DNA of 64,000 bases from Durusdinium trenchii (taxonomy: Eukaryota; Sar; Dinophyceae; Suessiales; Symbiodiniaceae): assembly GCA_963970005.1 (NCBI GenBank), contig CAXAMN010003903.1, positions 250,823 through 314,822 on the forward strand, written 5' to 3'. The notes below the pieces were generated by a model that was not told the DNA's origin, searched no databases, and worked only from the letters and a program-made list of their open reading frames with translations. Positions within the stretch are counted from its first letter, which is position 1; the number at the start of each line of letters is the position of its first letter. Position numbers and translations under genes: made by a program. Shown in pieces: positions 46,601-56,075 of this stretch.

Positions 46601-47586
46601 TGGTGTTCTGCCAAGCTGCACCATTGTAGACCAGTGCTAAACACTGACAGTTTCCCATGCCCTGGTGGCCAGCTGAACTCACCGCTGATCATTTACTACT
46701 GTTTTAGGTCTAAGAGTCTAAGAGGTGCAAGTATTTCAAGCGTCTCAAGAACCGCCTCCCCCCAAACACAAGGACACAAACACGAGCAGCAAAACCCCAC
46801 TTTCCGGCTCAATCGGCTTGGACTTCCGAGAGTTTATCGAAGCACCCGCGTCTGTCCTTGGGCAGAGTAGGCTGTGAGGAGCGGCACCAACTTTCGACCA
46901 CCTTTTCCTTGGGGTCCATGCCGAGGGAAGAATCATAGTACTTGGTGGCCTTGGATCATCATCGATTTGCTCAGAGGCACCATTTTCAGGGAGGACGCAA
47001 AGGTTCCCAAGGAACAACGCGGTTCCGGTGAGAACGTGCAGGTGAAAGCTGCAAAGTTGGACCTTTGTCGCCGTGTTTGGTGGAACTGAACACTGCCAGG
47101 GAGCTCTCCTCATGAAAAATCCACCAGCCTTCTCCATGCTCTCCTGCAGAGCAACGAAAATGGACGAGGAGCTTCACCATAGCATGACACCACCAACAAA
47201 GCACCCGACAGGTGGATTTTCAACAAAGCAAACTACGAGGTCACTCAAAAAGACCTACCCCAACACACTAGTTTGGTCTCTTCTCTTTTTTCCCCCAATG
47301 CCTCCTATAGCCTATACCATCACTGAGCCTTTTCTCTTATGAAGTCCAGCTGGCAAACCAGGCCCAGCACATGCGAATTGGACAAGGTCCAGTTCGGTGA
47401 GCCCCAGCCAGTGGGGCTCATCTCCCCCATCCCTGAACCACCACTCTGTTGGTGAGTTCTTCCCCACGGCTGCCTTCTGCGTATCTTCCGGTGGCACCGC
47501 ACATCGAGTTAAGGGGTCTGTCCTTAACTGCCAAGTGACCGCCAAAGACACGACCGCGACCAACGAAGCCGAGCAAAACGTCTCTG
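31522..47586 (-). CDS. Dispatched/Patched-like RND membrane protein, multi-exon
   Basis: Minus-strand exons appear in the order expected for the Patched/Dispatched branch of RND proteins. They are: a TM1 exon (47586-47340, SASLVAVVSLAVTWQL); loop exons at 46950-46815 (KYYDSSLGMDPKEKVVESW), about 46600-46440 and 46370-46200; loop end at 42865-42785 (SDYIMEWIFNTYNDMLI); TM2-4 of the sterol-sensing domain (42515-41781, with GVGVDDAFVIMD); possible TM5 near 40850 and TM6 near 38270; TM7 and second loop (37300-36260 and about 35670-35580); TM8-9, TM10 with GLSVDY, TM11 and TM12 (33640-31522). Family members export lipid-modified or sterol-like cargo using ion gradients across the plasma or endomembranes; the cargo here is unknown. 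The gene spans about 16 kb, its introns carry the 21-bp minisatellite, and one contains a peroxidase gene. The true 5' end may lie above 47586. Confidence 0.8.
32614..32684 (-). CDS. Dispatched-like exon between TM10 and TM11
   Basis: Acceptor ATCAG|GCGATG. It encodes DAYLECPDERKEDRVQFM and ends TWK-T at ACG|GTGCAC. It joins in frame to the TM10 exon upstream (…VIHL-GDAYLE) and to MGVSVVSGAISS at 32268 downstream. This fits the Y-x(n)-R-x2-R-x(n)-MG-x-S pattern that follows GLSVDY in this family. Confidence 0.75.
32868..32945 (+). repeat. dispersed repeat, core GGGGCTCCTGGCCTTAC
   Basis: Contains TACTAGGAGCAAGGACGCTA, CGAACGGGGCTCCTGGCCTT and GCTACTAGTAACAAAG. Near-identical to 21650-21735. 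Confidence 0.8.
32965..33052. repeat. GGACCGGACGACC short tandem repeat
   Basis: Very GC-rich run of CCGGACGGACC / CCGGACGACC units. It starts immediately after the GC donor of the GLSVDY exon, so it lies in the first bases of that intron. Confidence 0.85.
33055..33166 (-). CDS. Dispatched-like exon with GLSVDY (TM10)
   Basis: Acceptor CTCAG|GTGTCC. It encodes VSSVLAFAVCMGWKTS, then VIYVMVIGLSVDYVIHL. G-x-S-V-D-Y in the second six-helix half is a hallmark of Dispatched-type RND proteins; the Asp lies in the proton or sodium path. The donor is AG|GCGTCG, a GC donor. Confidence 0.85.
33340..33640 (-). CDS. Dispatched-like exon(s), TM8-TM9
   Basis: The segment TMNDEVFDGIKLSLPL is followed by FLAFMVLLFATGNVILAA and SVSCIVAIAAWHLLG. 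The two are separated by a stretch of about 55 nt with GTAACG at its start and a G8 run, which is probably a short intron left unspliced in the open frame. It directly precedes the TM10 exon. Confidence 0.75.
36260..36480 (-). CDS. Dispatched-like loop exon
   Basis: Reads EIGEPDESGDEDEGLDCS, then FFPDSSPTLGDFSYLQLA and KCVTDLVNGNRVGTP. It is acidic, Cys-containing and non-hydrophobic, and fits the second extracellular loop by its position between TM7 and TM8. Borders are approximate. Confidence 0.5.
36950..37300 (-). CDS. Dispatched-like exon with TM7 and start of loop 2
   Basis: Contains the hydrophobic helix LPLLGIFATFAVICMW, then PQVFSSNDNYERFLPVLS and HLGVNADDPIDRGTTPDY. A TM7 followed by a 'VF-x-x-N-N-x-E/Q' segment and a G-V-x-x-x-D-R-G motif is the arrangement seen in protist Patched/Dispatched-like proteins. 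Confidence 0.75.
37850..37935 (+). repeat. degenerate units of the 21-bp minisatellite
   Basis: Three to four GATGGCCTCCAACCTA-type units with deletions, in an intron of the Dispatched-like gene. Confidence 0.8.
38085..38273 (-). CDS. possible TM6 exon of the Dispatched-like gene
   Basis: Encodes MVAYPLEIAATCAVSFPV, then YLAFLVVAGAMCKVPIM: a single strong hydrophobic helix preceded by a stop in frame, so it must start by splicing. Position on the same strand between the TM3-4 exons and TM7 suits TM6, but similarity is weak. Confidence 0.4.
   Translation of the reverse strand: MVAYPLEIAATCAVSFPVVYLAFLVVAGAMCKVPIMTVRTSTLSMMSRVARGCASCEIDDRA
38584..40414 (-). CDS. secreted haem peroxidase with Thr-rich linker and PAN-like domain (one frameshift)
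   Basis: The likely start is the Met at 40414, giving a signal peptide (ARVAEVLLATWLVFEVGA). The frame is open upstream to 40552. The plant-type peroxidase fold is seen in the distal site VLRMAGHDFMDF (Arg and His), GGSDAC, VSLADFLVIAAEAVM, and the proximal site ALMGVHTLGRAQVGNSGYHG. Then comes a frame change at a T6 run (39503-39508), after which KNQWERSD, MMLNTDLCLAY and SDEEAWLQSFMAAWLIATEN complete the domain. About 80 residues of mostly Thr follow, then a Cys-rich PAN/Apple-like tail (CQERCRENNRCRGVSF, CELWEDPIEAWN) and a TGA. The family reduces hydrogen peroxide with an electron donor; here it would act in the secretory path or outside the cell. The residue before the distal His is Gly, where class I has Trp and class II has Phe. 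No introns are evident. Confidence 0.85.
38865..39105. repeat. GTGGTC / GTGGTCGTT coding microsatellite
   Basis: Imperfect trinucleotide repeat that encodes the Thr-rich linker of the peroxidase on the minus strand (ACN codons). The long Val-rich frame on the plus strand is its shadow. Confidence 0.9.
41781..41852 (-). CDS. Dispatched/Patched-like exon with GVGVDD (TM4)
   Basis: A 72-nt exon between CTGAG|GACTGC and GACG|GTGTGT. It encodes LLHMNGLFIILGVGVDDAFV and IMD. G-x-G-x-D-D in the fourth helix of the sterol-sensing domain is the signature of Patched and Dispatched proteins. Confidence 0.85.
42238..42515 (-). CDS. Dispatched-like exons with TM2 and TM3
   Basis: Segment 42515-42365 reads CAPERYIAYNIPRDGVW, then ITASIMFMLTYISYTTGSIF and LGLCVLWKE. 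Segment 42332-42240 reads ALMLSVSLLGVHVEKLSAE. Both are hydrophobic helices on the minus strand directly before the GVGVDD exon, matching TM2 (with its SxF end) and TM3. The tandem AGCGCTTCGCGCTC repeat at 42328-42360 lies at their junction. Confidence 0.65.
43489..44411. repeat. 21-bp minisatellite array C (inverted, with a 400-base gap)
   Basis: GGTTGGAGGCCATCGCTAGTA units in the orientation opposite to arrays A and B. After the first seven units a longer higher-order unit appears (GGCTGGAGGCCATCGCTATT, AGCAGGTTGGGGGCCATCGC, then a short GGATAGTA form). N fill 44004-44403, and GCTAGTAG resumes after the gap, so the true length is unknown. The array lies within an intron of the Dispatched-like gene. 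Confidence 0.95.
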
Positions 47587-48067
47587 CTGGTCTTTGAATG
47601 TCTTTAGAGTATCTGAGAGATCTGCAGGAAGCTATCTGAAGATCTGCATGTTCTGTTGGGAGAGCATGAACATCGCTAACACACAGTTGCGCTCCAAATC
47701 GTTCATCGCTCCGGTCATCTGAAACTGAGATCCGCTCCAGGCATGGTGCGATTCGTTTATCCAAAGATATCCAGTGCGGGCCACAGCTTGGTCAGTGCGA
47801 GGTGTGCGAGAACACAAACCCCAGCTGGGTCGGTGGAAGTCTGACTGGTCTTCACCGGGAGCTCAGTTCGAACAGGGAGCAACATCGGTCGATGGTGTTT
47901 TTTGCCCGATGGAAAACCGGGTCAGGCTGTGAAGCTGCTAGACTTTGAGGTCAAGACTGCAGGTCCACTCCGAAAAAGAACTTAGGAAGGGCCGGCGTTG
48001 CCTAAAATGGCACAGAGGGCCCTGAGAATCAGAGTAGTTCTTATCCAGCATAGTGTCAGTGGGTTTA

Positions 48068-48106
<39 letters not shown>

Positions 48107-48107
48107 C
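48068..48107. repeat. AAC trinucleotide repeat
   Basis: About twelve perfect AAC units. Confidence 0.95.
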
Positions 48108-48411
48108 CAATGGTGATCAGGCAAATCCGCTGCTGCAAAAGGGAAGCCCAGCCAAAGTCTTATCCAAACATGCAATCAAGACACTTTGCAATTTAAAGGG
48201 CGGTGGGTCTGCAAAAGGCAGCCTTGAAGCGGCACTGATATAGCACACAGCCACAGAAATGGCACAAAGAAGTCCCCCCTTGTTTGTCACGATGCAAGCC
48301 CAGGCACACATTGTCTGCCACAAAAAGCAATGGACTCAAGGCCAAAGCGCAGCGAGGCTCGCGGGGCACCACCTCGGGGAAGAAAAGATCGCGACCCTCG
48401 AGGGTCGGCGG

Positions 48412-48460
48412 TCGCTAGTAGGTTGGAGGCCATCGCTGTTAGGGTGGAGGCTGCTGGTAG
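48412..48460. repeat. two units of the 21-bp minisatellite
   Basis: GCTAGTAGGTTGGAGGCCAT followed by a diverged unit. Confidence 0.8.
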
Positions 48461-48782
48461 GTTTGAAGTGACCTCTCCTTGTCCCGACCATGGAGCTCCC
48501 TCCTAAGCTCCTGTCTCGACCCAGTTTCTCCAACTGCTCGTCAGGCTTCACCAACAGGCACATGTCCTTGGCAACAAGCGAGTTCGAAGCATGACCATTT
48601 CATGGAATATTCATCCGTCTCTGCACCTTCACTCAGATTAGATGAGAATGCCTCATGTTGTCCTGTGCCCAAATGCAGCTTGGCGGCAGTATATGCCCAC
48701 TCCTGATCAAAAGAACTCACCACAAAAGAACACGCAAAGACAGAATACATGTCTTTCGTATAAACTTGACAGACCAGCGCAG

Positions 48783-48806
48783 GTGTGTGTGTGTGTGTGT
48801 GTGTGT
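48783..48806. repeat. TG dinucleotide repeat
   Basis: About twelve TG units. Confidence 0.95.
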
Positions 48807-49796
48807 CTTTTTCCGTGCTCAGTGGTGTCTATGAGCCAACATTGATACATCCGTTCCAGGCTTTGAGCACTTCCCACAATCGATCCTGCACGCCGTGTTC
48901 ACATTGCACATCCACCCTGAAGACGAGACTTCAAGCTTCGCCCTTTGTTCATACAAATGAGGTGCTGAGCTTTTTGTAAGTCGTGATTGGACCTCGCAAT
49001 ACCTTATTAGTGACATTCTATGCTCCCAGGGTGTCAAACCTGCCCAAGCACTGCTTGTCAGACTATCCTATTGGATCCTATTGGTTCATTGGGCCGGAGT
49101 CCCCACCGTCCCAAATGATGTTGGATCCAACTCACGAGGTGTTGGTTTTTGTGCAGGTCTGCAGGTGTACACCTACAAAGCCTACGCATCTAAGCAAATA
49201 AGCAAAGCAGAACAAGCCACTTTTGCAGGTGTAATTGATCCGCATCTTCCAAGATGACACCGGAATGGTCGACGACCGACAGATTCGGTTTTCTTCAGAT
49301 ACACTTCTCCTGGCCGTCGGGCCCAAGGCCGCGTGCTTCGTAGATCTTCCTCTCTACATCATGAATACCTAAGCTGCCAAGCTCCGCAGAGCCAAGCTCT
49401 GCAGACAAGTCAGATGTCTACAGAATTTTACGCAGATTGTTTTCCGGGACAGTGGATCCCAAACGCTTCAGTCACCCCGCCCGGGCCAGAAGAAAACCAG
49501 CGCTTCGATTGACAAGGATCGTCGTAGGATGTTCGTGTCCCACAAGGTCCCACTCTCTGTCTCCACTTCCTGGCGCTCAAAAAGTACGTCGTCGTCCCAT
49601 CGGTTCACGTCTGTTGCGAAACAAATGCGGTCTTGAAACAAATGTGAAAGCTGCGTTACTGCCTTCAACTGGCATTCTATCACTGCAGTGTGTGTGTGTG
49701 TGGATGTGGGTGACTCTGCATTGCTCAGTGAACACTCAACAAGCCGTGCACGCCCCATACAAGCTGAAAAAAAGTGGAATGAAAACAAAGAGTTGC

Positions 49797-49832
49797 AGAG
49801 AGAGAGAGAGAGAGAGCGAGAGCGAGAGCGAG
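49797..49832. repeat. GA / GAGC microsatellite
   Basis: GA run passing into GAGAGC units. Confidence 0.9.
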
Positions 49833-50884
49833 AGTTATTTGTTCACTATGCGGGTTATGGCGATGGACTGCCACCAGAAGATCTAAATCTGGATCTATAT
49901 CATCCCCTTACAATTTGTTAAGACCGCTTGAACTGCTGGACCAGTGAAGTCGCCATGTGAATAAGAGTTCAGTCCTCATTCAACCTGAGAAACCGAATGA
50001 ACTCAAGTGGGGGATTTCAGTTGTTGGGTCTCCTCTTCTTCTGTCTCTGTGATGGTCCGTCTTTTACTTGCCACAATTAGGTAGAGGTCCAAGAGCCAAA
50101 GTTGACCAGTTGAGCAGGGGCAGACATGTGTGAAGGATTCAAGATGTAATTCTTGCCCTTGCACCAGATGACCTCAAGTGGGGGTTTGAGTCTAGGAACC
50201 CTTGACTTGGTGGTCGCAAGCAAAAGCTCTGGATTTAAGAGCAGGAGGCTCCCAAACAGAACTGAATCCAGAGTTGGCTCCCAAATATGTCCTGTGGGAG
50301 TGTGAAGGACTAGCTAGCAAGCAGAACAGACTCAACTCAAGGGTTATACAACTCGTTGAAACTCCTTACTTCATTCCTATTCTGATTGAGAAGCAGCCAC
50401 CAAAGTCTGGAAGAGGCACGTAAATCAGGTGCAAGTAGAACATCCGCTCAGAACCTCATTTGGCCATGTATCCGGTGCCCGTTCCAAACAAAATCAAACA
50501 AGACAAGACACTCACAGAGCTGCAAGGAGTTGAGTTTGGAGAGGCTTGAAAGTCCAACATCGAAGCAAGCAACGTTCCTCCAGGTCTTCGCAACCAGGGC
50601 AGGCTAATGCCACTTCTTTGAGACTGCGCCCAGCATCTTGCCTGTTCCAAAGGCTGACATGCGCACGACACGGCTTGATGCTACTCGCAAGCAGGGTAAA
50701 AGAGAGCTGGAAAAGGATGAACCCTTCGGTTGCAAGAGCAATCCAGTGAGTGTCCCAACTTCCGTGCCTCTTCTTGGCTATATGCTCCTGAATTCAAAGT
50801 CAAACAGCCACAGCACACAGTGTGACACGAAAACGTTGGACCAAAAAATCACAACCTTATCGTACGAAAAACAGAGGTGCAAAA

Positions 50885-51805
50885 CTAGTTAGCAGTTCGC
50901 AAACAACAAGGAGTCTGTGACGAACCGAAAAGGAACAAAAGGGCGACCGACGAAATGCTGCGAGGCACTCGTAGGATCACTGGGACGATGTCGTTGGGGC
51001 GCGGATCTAAGATCCGCACTCCAGACAAAAGCAAGACTGCAATAAAGAGAAAGCAACTGGCCAGGCAGGCAAAACCGCCAAATAGAAATCCTTGGCATCT
51101 GAAAAATGAATGAATCAGATTCGCAAGAAATGAACTAACAGTCAAAGAAGAATAACAAAAAAAATACCAAATGTTGGGTAAGGTGCTCCAAGGTTTGGCA
51201 TCAATGGCCTTGACCATAGCCAACTCATGATGACCATGACCATCTCCATGAGTTTCTCCATGAGTTTCCCCATGCGCAGCGTTTTCCGCAGCCTGCTCTC
51301 CCTGAGACAGCAAGGGGTCCTTCCCCTGATCGGCTTGATGTCCCCAGTGTTGGGGCACTTGTGGCGGCGGCCGCTGAGCAGCGAAACTGGGCGCAGGAGG
51401 ACAAGGGCTAGGGTGACTGGGCCCAACCATTCCGGATACACCAGGCGGCCCTAGTGGCCCTCCTGGTGCCGATCCAAAAGAACCTTGAAATCCACCCATG
51501 GCCATGGGGTGAGGGCCCATGGGTCCCGGCATTCCACATGGTCCAACTGGCCCAACTGGCGGCCCAACTGGCGGCCCAACTGGCGGCCCAACTGGCGGCC
51601 CAACTGGCGGCCCTGGCATCCCCATTCCAAGCATTCCACCAGCTGGCCCACTTGGCCCTGGCCCAACCGCACCGAAGCCTGCAGGCCCTGGCGCATAGCC
51701 TCTGGGTGCACACGGCCCTCCCGGAGCACCTGGCGGAAATCCGCCTGGCCCTCGCAGCGGTGGCCCGGGGCCTGGTGCTTGTGGCCGAGGCCGCTGAGGA
51801 AACAT
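50885..51805 (-). CDS. Gly/Pro-rich protein with C-terminal membrane segments
   Basis: From an ATG at 51805 the first 170 residues are almost only Pro and Gly with Met and Ala (PRPQAPGPGPPLRGPGGF), including five tandem GPPV units. A His/Gly/Glu-rich patch (HGETHGETHGDGHGHHE) follows, then AKPWSTLPNIW. A short intron probably lies at about 51167-51099 (GTATTTTTTT…TTTTTCAG), although the simplest join gives a stop, so the border is unsettled. The C-terminal part has a strong hydrophobic helix (FLFGGFACLASCFLFIAV, LLLSG). The composition suggests a disordered collagen-like or adhesive region anchored in a membrane. No family is recognised. Confidence 0.5.
   Translation of the reverse strand: MFPQRPRPQAPGPGPPLRGPGGFPPGAPGGPCAPRGYAPGPAGFGAVGPGPSGPAGGMLGMGMPGPPVGPPVGPPVGPPVGPPVGPVGPCGMPGPMGPHPMAMGGFQGSFGSAPGGPLGPPGVSGMVGPSHPSPCPPAPSFAAQRPPPQVPQHWGHQADQGKDPLLSQGEQAAENAAHGETHGETHGDGHGHHELAMVKAIDAKPWSTLPNIWYFFCYSSLTVSSFLANLIHSFFRCQGFLFGGFACLASCFLFIAVLLLSGVRILDPRPNDIVPVILRVPRSISSVALLFLFGSSQTPCCLRTAN
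51541..51613. repeat. 15-bp tandem repeat GGCGGCCCAACTGGC
   Basis: Five units. It encodes the G-P-P-V repeats of the Gly/Pro-rich protein on the minus strand. Confidence 0.95.
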
Positions 51806-52003
51806 GAGCTACGCCATGGCACGGCAGAAGGAACTCCGAAACGTGCAAACCAAACAACCAAGATTCGATGAATCGGGTTGGACTTTTTACTGGACCAGGC
51901 TGTTCGGGGTGGTTTTGGATTGGCATCATGTCTGCAGAACTGTTCTGAACGAAGAGGATACGTACTTTTCAACTCAGTCAGCCCACCCTCCGACACAATC
52001 GGA

Positions 52004-53080
52004 CTATCCTTTTGACAGTTGTCCCTGGTCTGCAATCATGTGTGCCTCGCGCCGAAAGATGGTCTGGCAGCCGACGGGCACATGTAAACGCGGTTCAACA
52101 GTGTCCACAAATCGTATCACATCCTGGCCGCCCTGGCCCCAAACCACTGCATGTACACCCTGATGTTCTTTTCTGGTCATTGGCTGCATTAGCTTTACTC
52201 TACACAGCATCCACACATCCACGGGAAGAGGCAGTGTGCTGTGAGATGCTGTGAGACCATCGCCATCTTGGTCATACTTGAGGTAAAGCACCCTCTGCTG
52301 AAAACTCTCATTGATGCCTTAGTGCGAAGCCACAGAGATTGAAATCAGCATAGACTCATAGATCATTGAACTGATCCGTTTCGCATCCTCTTCACCGCGA
52401 CTCGCTCGCGACCTGTCAGAGTCTTTGGCTCAGGCATTGACAACACCGACGTTTCCAGGGTCCAGAGCGATGGAAAGGACGACGTCCTGAGGATATGGCT
52501 AGAAAGTGTCTTCATACCATCATTACCGATGACCATGGGTTTGGATGCGAGTCGTTCATCTAAATCTACAAGTCCACCAATATCACTTAGTGAGTAAGAG
52601 GTGCTTGGTGGTCTGGTATGACAGCCAAAACACTCCAACTTCAACCTTGGAGTCCAATCCTGGATGTTTGCTTAGTTGGCTACTTCACCTGCATCACACC
52701 ACTGGGACTTCATTTAAGCAGGCAAGTAAGGCAGCTCATAAATCCAAACAACGTGACAACTGGATCCACCAGAGCAGGAAACTCTAGTTAAGCGGCCTGC
52801 CTTATTGGATCACCAAAACGTTGGCATCGTCCGATTGGGTGGGCATCAACCGACCAAGATGTGAAGTCATCCAGTTCGACAAGAAGTCAAAGACCTGGCG
52901 CCATGAAATGTCCAAACCGGTACGTTTAGCAAAGATCACATCCCACAAGGTGGGTGCAATCAAACAGCAAACAGGAGAAATACCAAGTAACAAAATGGAA
53001 CAAAATGTCACGGGCACAAAAAGAATAACTCTTGCAATGAGTGTGCTCGGTGAGACCTTGTGAAGGCAAGTCTCACACAA
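52004..53080 (-). CDS. candidate membrane-protein exons, function unknown
   Basis: Three minus-strand segments look like exons. Segment 53080-52810 contains LIARVILFVPVTFCSILLLG, then PTLWDVIFAKRTGLDISWRQ, with a clear membrane helix. Segment 52640-52370 contains STSYSLSDIGGLVDLDER and SFPSLWTLETSVLSMPEP. Segment 52291-52010 contains KYDQDGDGLTASHSTLPLP, then GVHAVVWGQGGQDVIRFVD. They may belong with the Ala-rich segment above (54.36-53.95 kb) and the Gly/Pro-rich segment below, making one long gene, but no joins could be proved. DQDGDG resembles an EF-hand loop start but lacks the rest of the motif. Confidence 0.4.
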
Positions 53081-53949
53081 AGAAAAACTGAGGAGTCCGC
53101 TTCTAAGATGTTTGCGGATTGTCTACCGTGCTTTGACCCGGCTGATGTGAAATCTTCACCTGCAAAACTGGCTATAGCAGAAACCATCACCAAATATCAA
53201 TATCACACATAGCATATGTGGCCAAGCGGCGTGTAAAAGAGTGCCACTTGCAGTTTCTATAAGACCCCCAGTTCCACACTGGAATCTGCTCCTCCCAGCT
53301 GCCTCCAAGAGCGAATCACAAAGGGATCAACAAATAAAAACAAATCGAAGATGGACCATATTTCAAATAATACCAAATAGCTCAAACTGGGGGCCTATTG
53401 GCAACTTCCACCTCGCCAATCCGCCTTGACCCTTGCATCATCCTCACCCGGCCGCCAAGGGCATGTTTGGCCGAAGTGCATTTCTGTGTGCGCATGGCGG
53501 TGGAGGGGTCCCGCCACATGATCGATTCATGCCACGAATCCTGAGCGCATAAATCGCATCGGCACAATCGGCCCATCGCCTCTCGCCTCTCGCCTCTGCC
53601 CAGCTGCCCAGCTACTTCGGCCAAGCTTCACTTCTCGCTGTGCCTCAACTCTCACCCTTCCCACCCAAAACAGGTGGTCACTTGGCCAATGCTCAGAGTT
53701 GGGTCCATAACATTGTCCATTTCCACAGACCTCTGTGCAACATGAAGACCAAGGGCCTAGGGAGGCCTATAGGGACACATGTCCGAGATGCACAAAGCTC
53801 TTCGGCTGAAACCCAGTGGCTGGCCTCAAACTTCGCTTCTGAGCCATGAGCATGTTTCGCCAAATGCTCAATCCGACATGCAACATTGACATGCAAAGCT
53901 TCATGCTTCATGCTATCCTTCAATCCGCCTTCACCCGATCCTTCTGTTT

Positions 53950-54358
53950 CGACATGGTGTTGGGAGGGAGAGGACCGCCATGGATACCACAGCCTCCTGA
54001 CGGATTCAGCAGCTTCCAAGTTTTGCATCTTGGTCAGTGACAATCGTGACCGTGCCTGTGATAGGCCTTCCGGCATGAAGAAGTCGTCCACGAAGAACTC
54101 GACAGCAATTTTCCAGCAAATCTTGACTGACGCCAGTACCGTCACGATGGTGGGTACAGCAGATACCACGGAAGTCAGTGTCGTCGATGCTGCCGCTGCT
54201 GTGGATGCAGCAGCTGCTGTGGATGCCGCAGCTGCGATCGATGCAGCAGCTGTCGACGCCGCCGCGGTGGTTGCAGCGGCCACGCCTCCGGCCGATGCCG
54301 CTGCTCCAGGACCTGCTGCGGCTGTTGCTGCAACGGCAAACGCACATTCCAGCAGCAT
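53950..54358 (-). CDS. Ala-rich segment with hydrophobic stretch
   Basis: Reads LLECAFAVAATAAAGPGAAA, then Ala/Ser/Thr repeats (STAAAASTAAAAST), then TLTSVVSAVPTIVTVLAS and KICWKIAVEFFVDDFFMPEG. This could be a signal or membrane region of a gene continuing to lower coordinates. The plus strand is also open here with VDAAAAVDAAAA repeats, so strand is uncertain; the run is a short GCAGCTGCT-type tandem repeat (about 54185-54260). Confidence 0.35.
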
Positions 54359-54399
54359 AGCTGAGCTGGCGTTCCCAAAGGTGTGAAATTTAAACGCTT

Positions 54400-55930
54400 G
54401 TGCAGTGCATTGCCCCTGTGCAAAGTGTCTCCTGAGAAAACAAACCTGTTGAGCTGACCGTGCTGCAACAATATCAACAATCAGTTCGCTGGAAATGTGC
54501 AGTTTTCATACATTCCAAACTCCCAAAGCATGAAACAAGTTTGAAAAATTGTGCAGCATGATCTCAAATTAATTTACCAAGTTTACAAGGTATGGGCACA
54601 CATGCACCGGCACCGACCTGGGATTGCTGGTCGGCTTTCGAACTTTACTGTTTTGCCACCCATGCATTTCATGAATGGAAATTGTGTTAGTATGGTATTC
54701 GGTCAATTCGTTGTTTGATTGAAAAACGCCCTTAAAGTGAACAACTAGGGTGGTCAAAATGGCTGAGCACACTTTTGGGCAGCAGCGGCAGCGGCAAGGT
54801 ACATCTTTGGCAAAATCACAGATTAACAAGTCACCAAGGGATGAAGTGTTTTGACTGGTTACCGCATCGTCCTTGAGACATCCTGGTCCTGGTTGCGTTT
54901 TAATGTGACATGTTGTGAACCCAACAGCAAATCTGAGACATGGGCCAGAGTGAAAATTGAGTTTCTCGCGTCTAAACAGTCTCAATGACGTCCCCCTCGC
55001 TACTGAACATACATCCCCACATAACAGTGCAAGAATGATGCAAGTTCCTTGGCTGTGCACAAGCTCTAAGTTATGGGTTTCAGCCTATTTGTCTGTCGAC
55101 AGGTCAGAACCACAATCATCTTCAAAGTTATCTCTGAAATAATTCAGAACAATTGTGAAAATTTGGAAACGTGCAAGCCCTGGAATTAGTTAAGTAGATG
55201 ATTTTGCAATTGTCTTGTTGGCATTGCATGATTCCCATGTCTGGTTTCCACTCTCAGGTGGGGGCACTTGCTTGCTGAGCACTCGTTGGCTGAGAATCGT
55301 AAAGCTAATGGGCAAGAAGTTGTTCGCTTCTGTCTGTTCCCGTTTTTACTCATCCCACACCCCAGTCCATCCTATCAGTCCCACGCCTCACATTGCAGGG
55401 CAGTACTGTACTGCCAGTACTGTTCTAGAACGAAGCCTCCTTTTCAGCCACAGTTGTGATAAACCGTGGCAGACGATCACTAGAGCTTGGGGAAAAATCC
55501 ATTGAAGAACAAAAAATAGTTCTATTCAAACTTTTCCCTGGAACAAAAAGGGTTTCTGCGGATCTTTGAGCTCTCAAGGCGGTCTGCGGTACACTTCTCG
55601 TTTTGTGTGTGTCGTTTGACATCACTGATTTACTACCTCATGTACTGGGCTTGAGTGCTTTACTTCATGTTTCGCACTCTCCCTTGAGGTGTGGTGAGTT
55701 TTACTTCACACCTCACCTTCCTACAGTCCCATTACACCTGGCCAATCGCTATAATCCATAAACTGGAACATCTCCTCCATCAACTCATACAACCTTCCTG
55801 CCTGTTGGCTATTGCCCTCTCTGGTGTAATGGAACCAACTTGCTTCTAGGACCATCAGATCCTGGCGTGCTCGCAGAGCTGCCCTCATTCGCAGCGTATT
55901 CCAGTGATTAAATTTTACAACTGGAATCTC
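54400..55930. other. spacer without a convincing gene
   Basis: AT-richer than its surroundings. I see no coding signal, repeat array or RNA gene. Confidence 0.45.
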
Positions 55931-56075
55931 TACTCTGATCCTTCCATATCTACATCTTCAGCCGCAGGATCCTCTGAGCCCGCCGCTGCAGCATCTGGTA
56001 GATGTACTGGATCAGCAGTTTCTGCTTCTGCCTGATTTGAGCTTGGTCTCACCTCCACATACTCTTCAGGGACTT

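Larger units (their letters stand above)
47830..50880. other. spacer without a convincing gene
   Basis: Rich in simple repeats (AAC, TG, GA). Short frames on both strands have no domain. The 5' exons and promoter of the Dispatched-like gene may lie at its lower end. Confidence 0.4.

Noticed and set aside
48018-48243. Frame containing poly-Thr or poly-Cys
   Set aside because: Produced by the AAC microsatellite; no start, domain or splice support.
53886-54386. Plus-strand Ala/Asp repeat protein
   Set aside because: The GCTGCTGTGGATGC-type repeat is open on both strands. The minus strand gives a more protein-like hydrophobic segment after the repeat.
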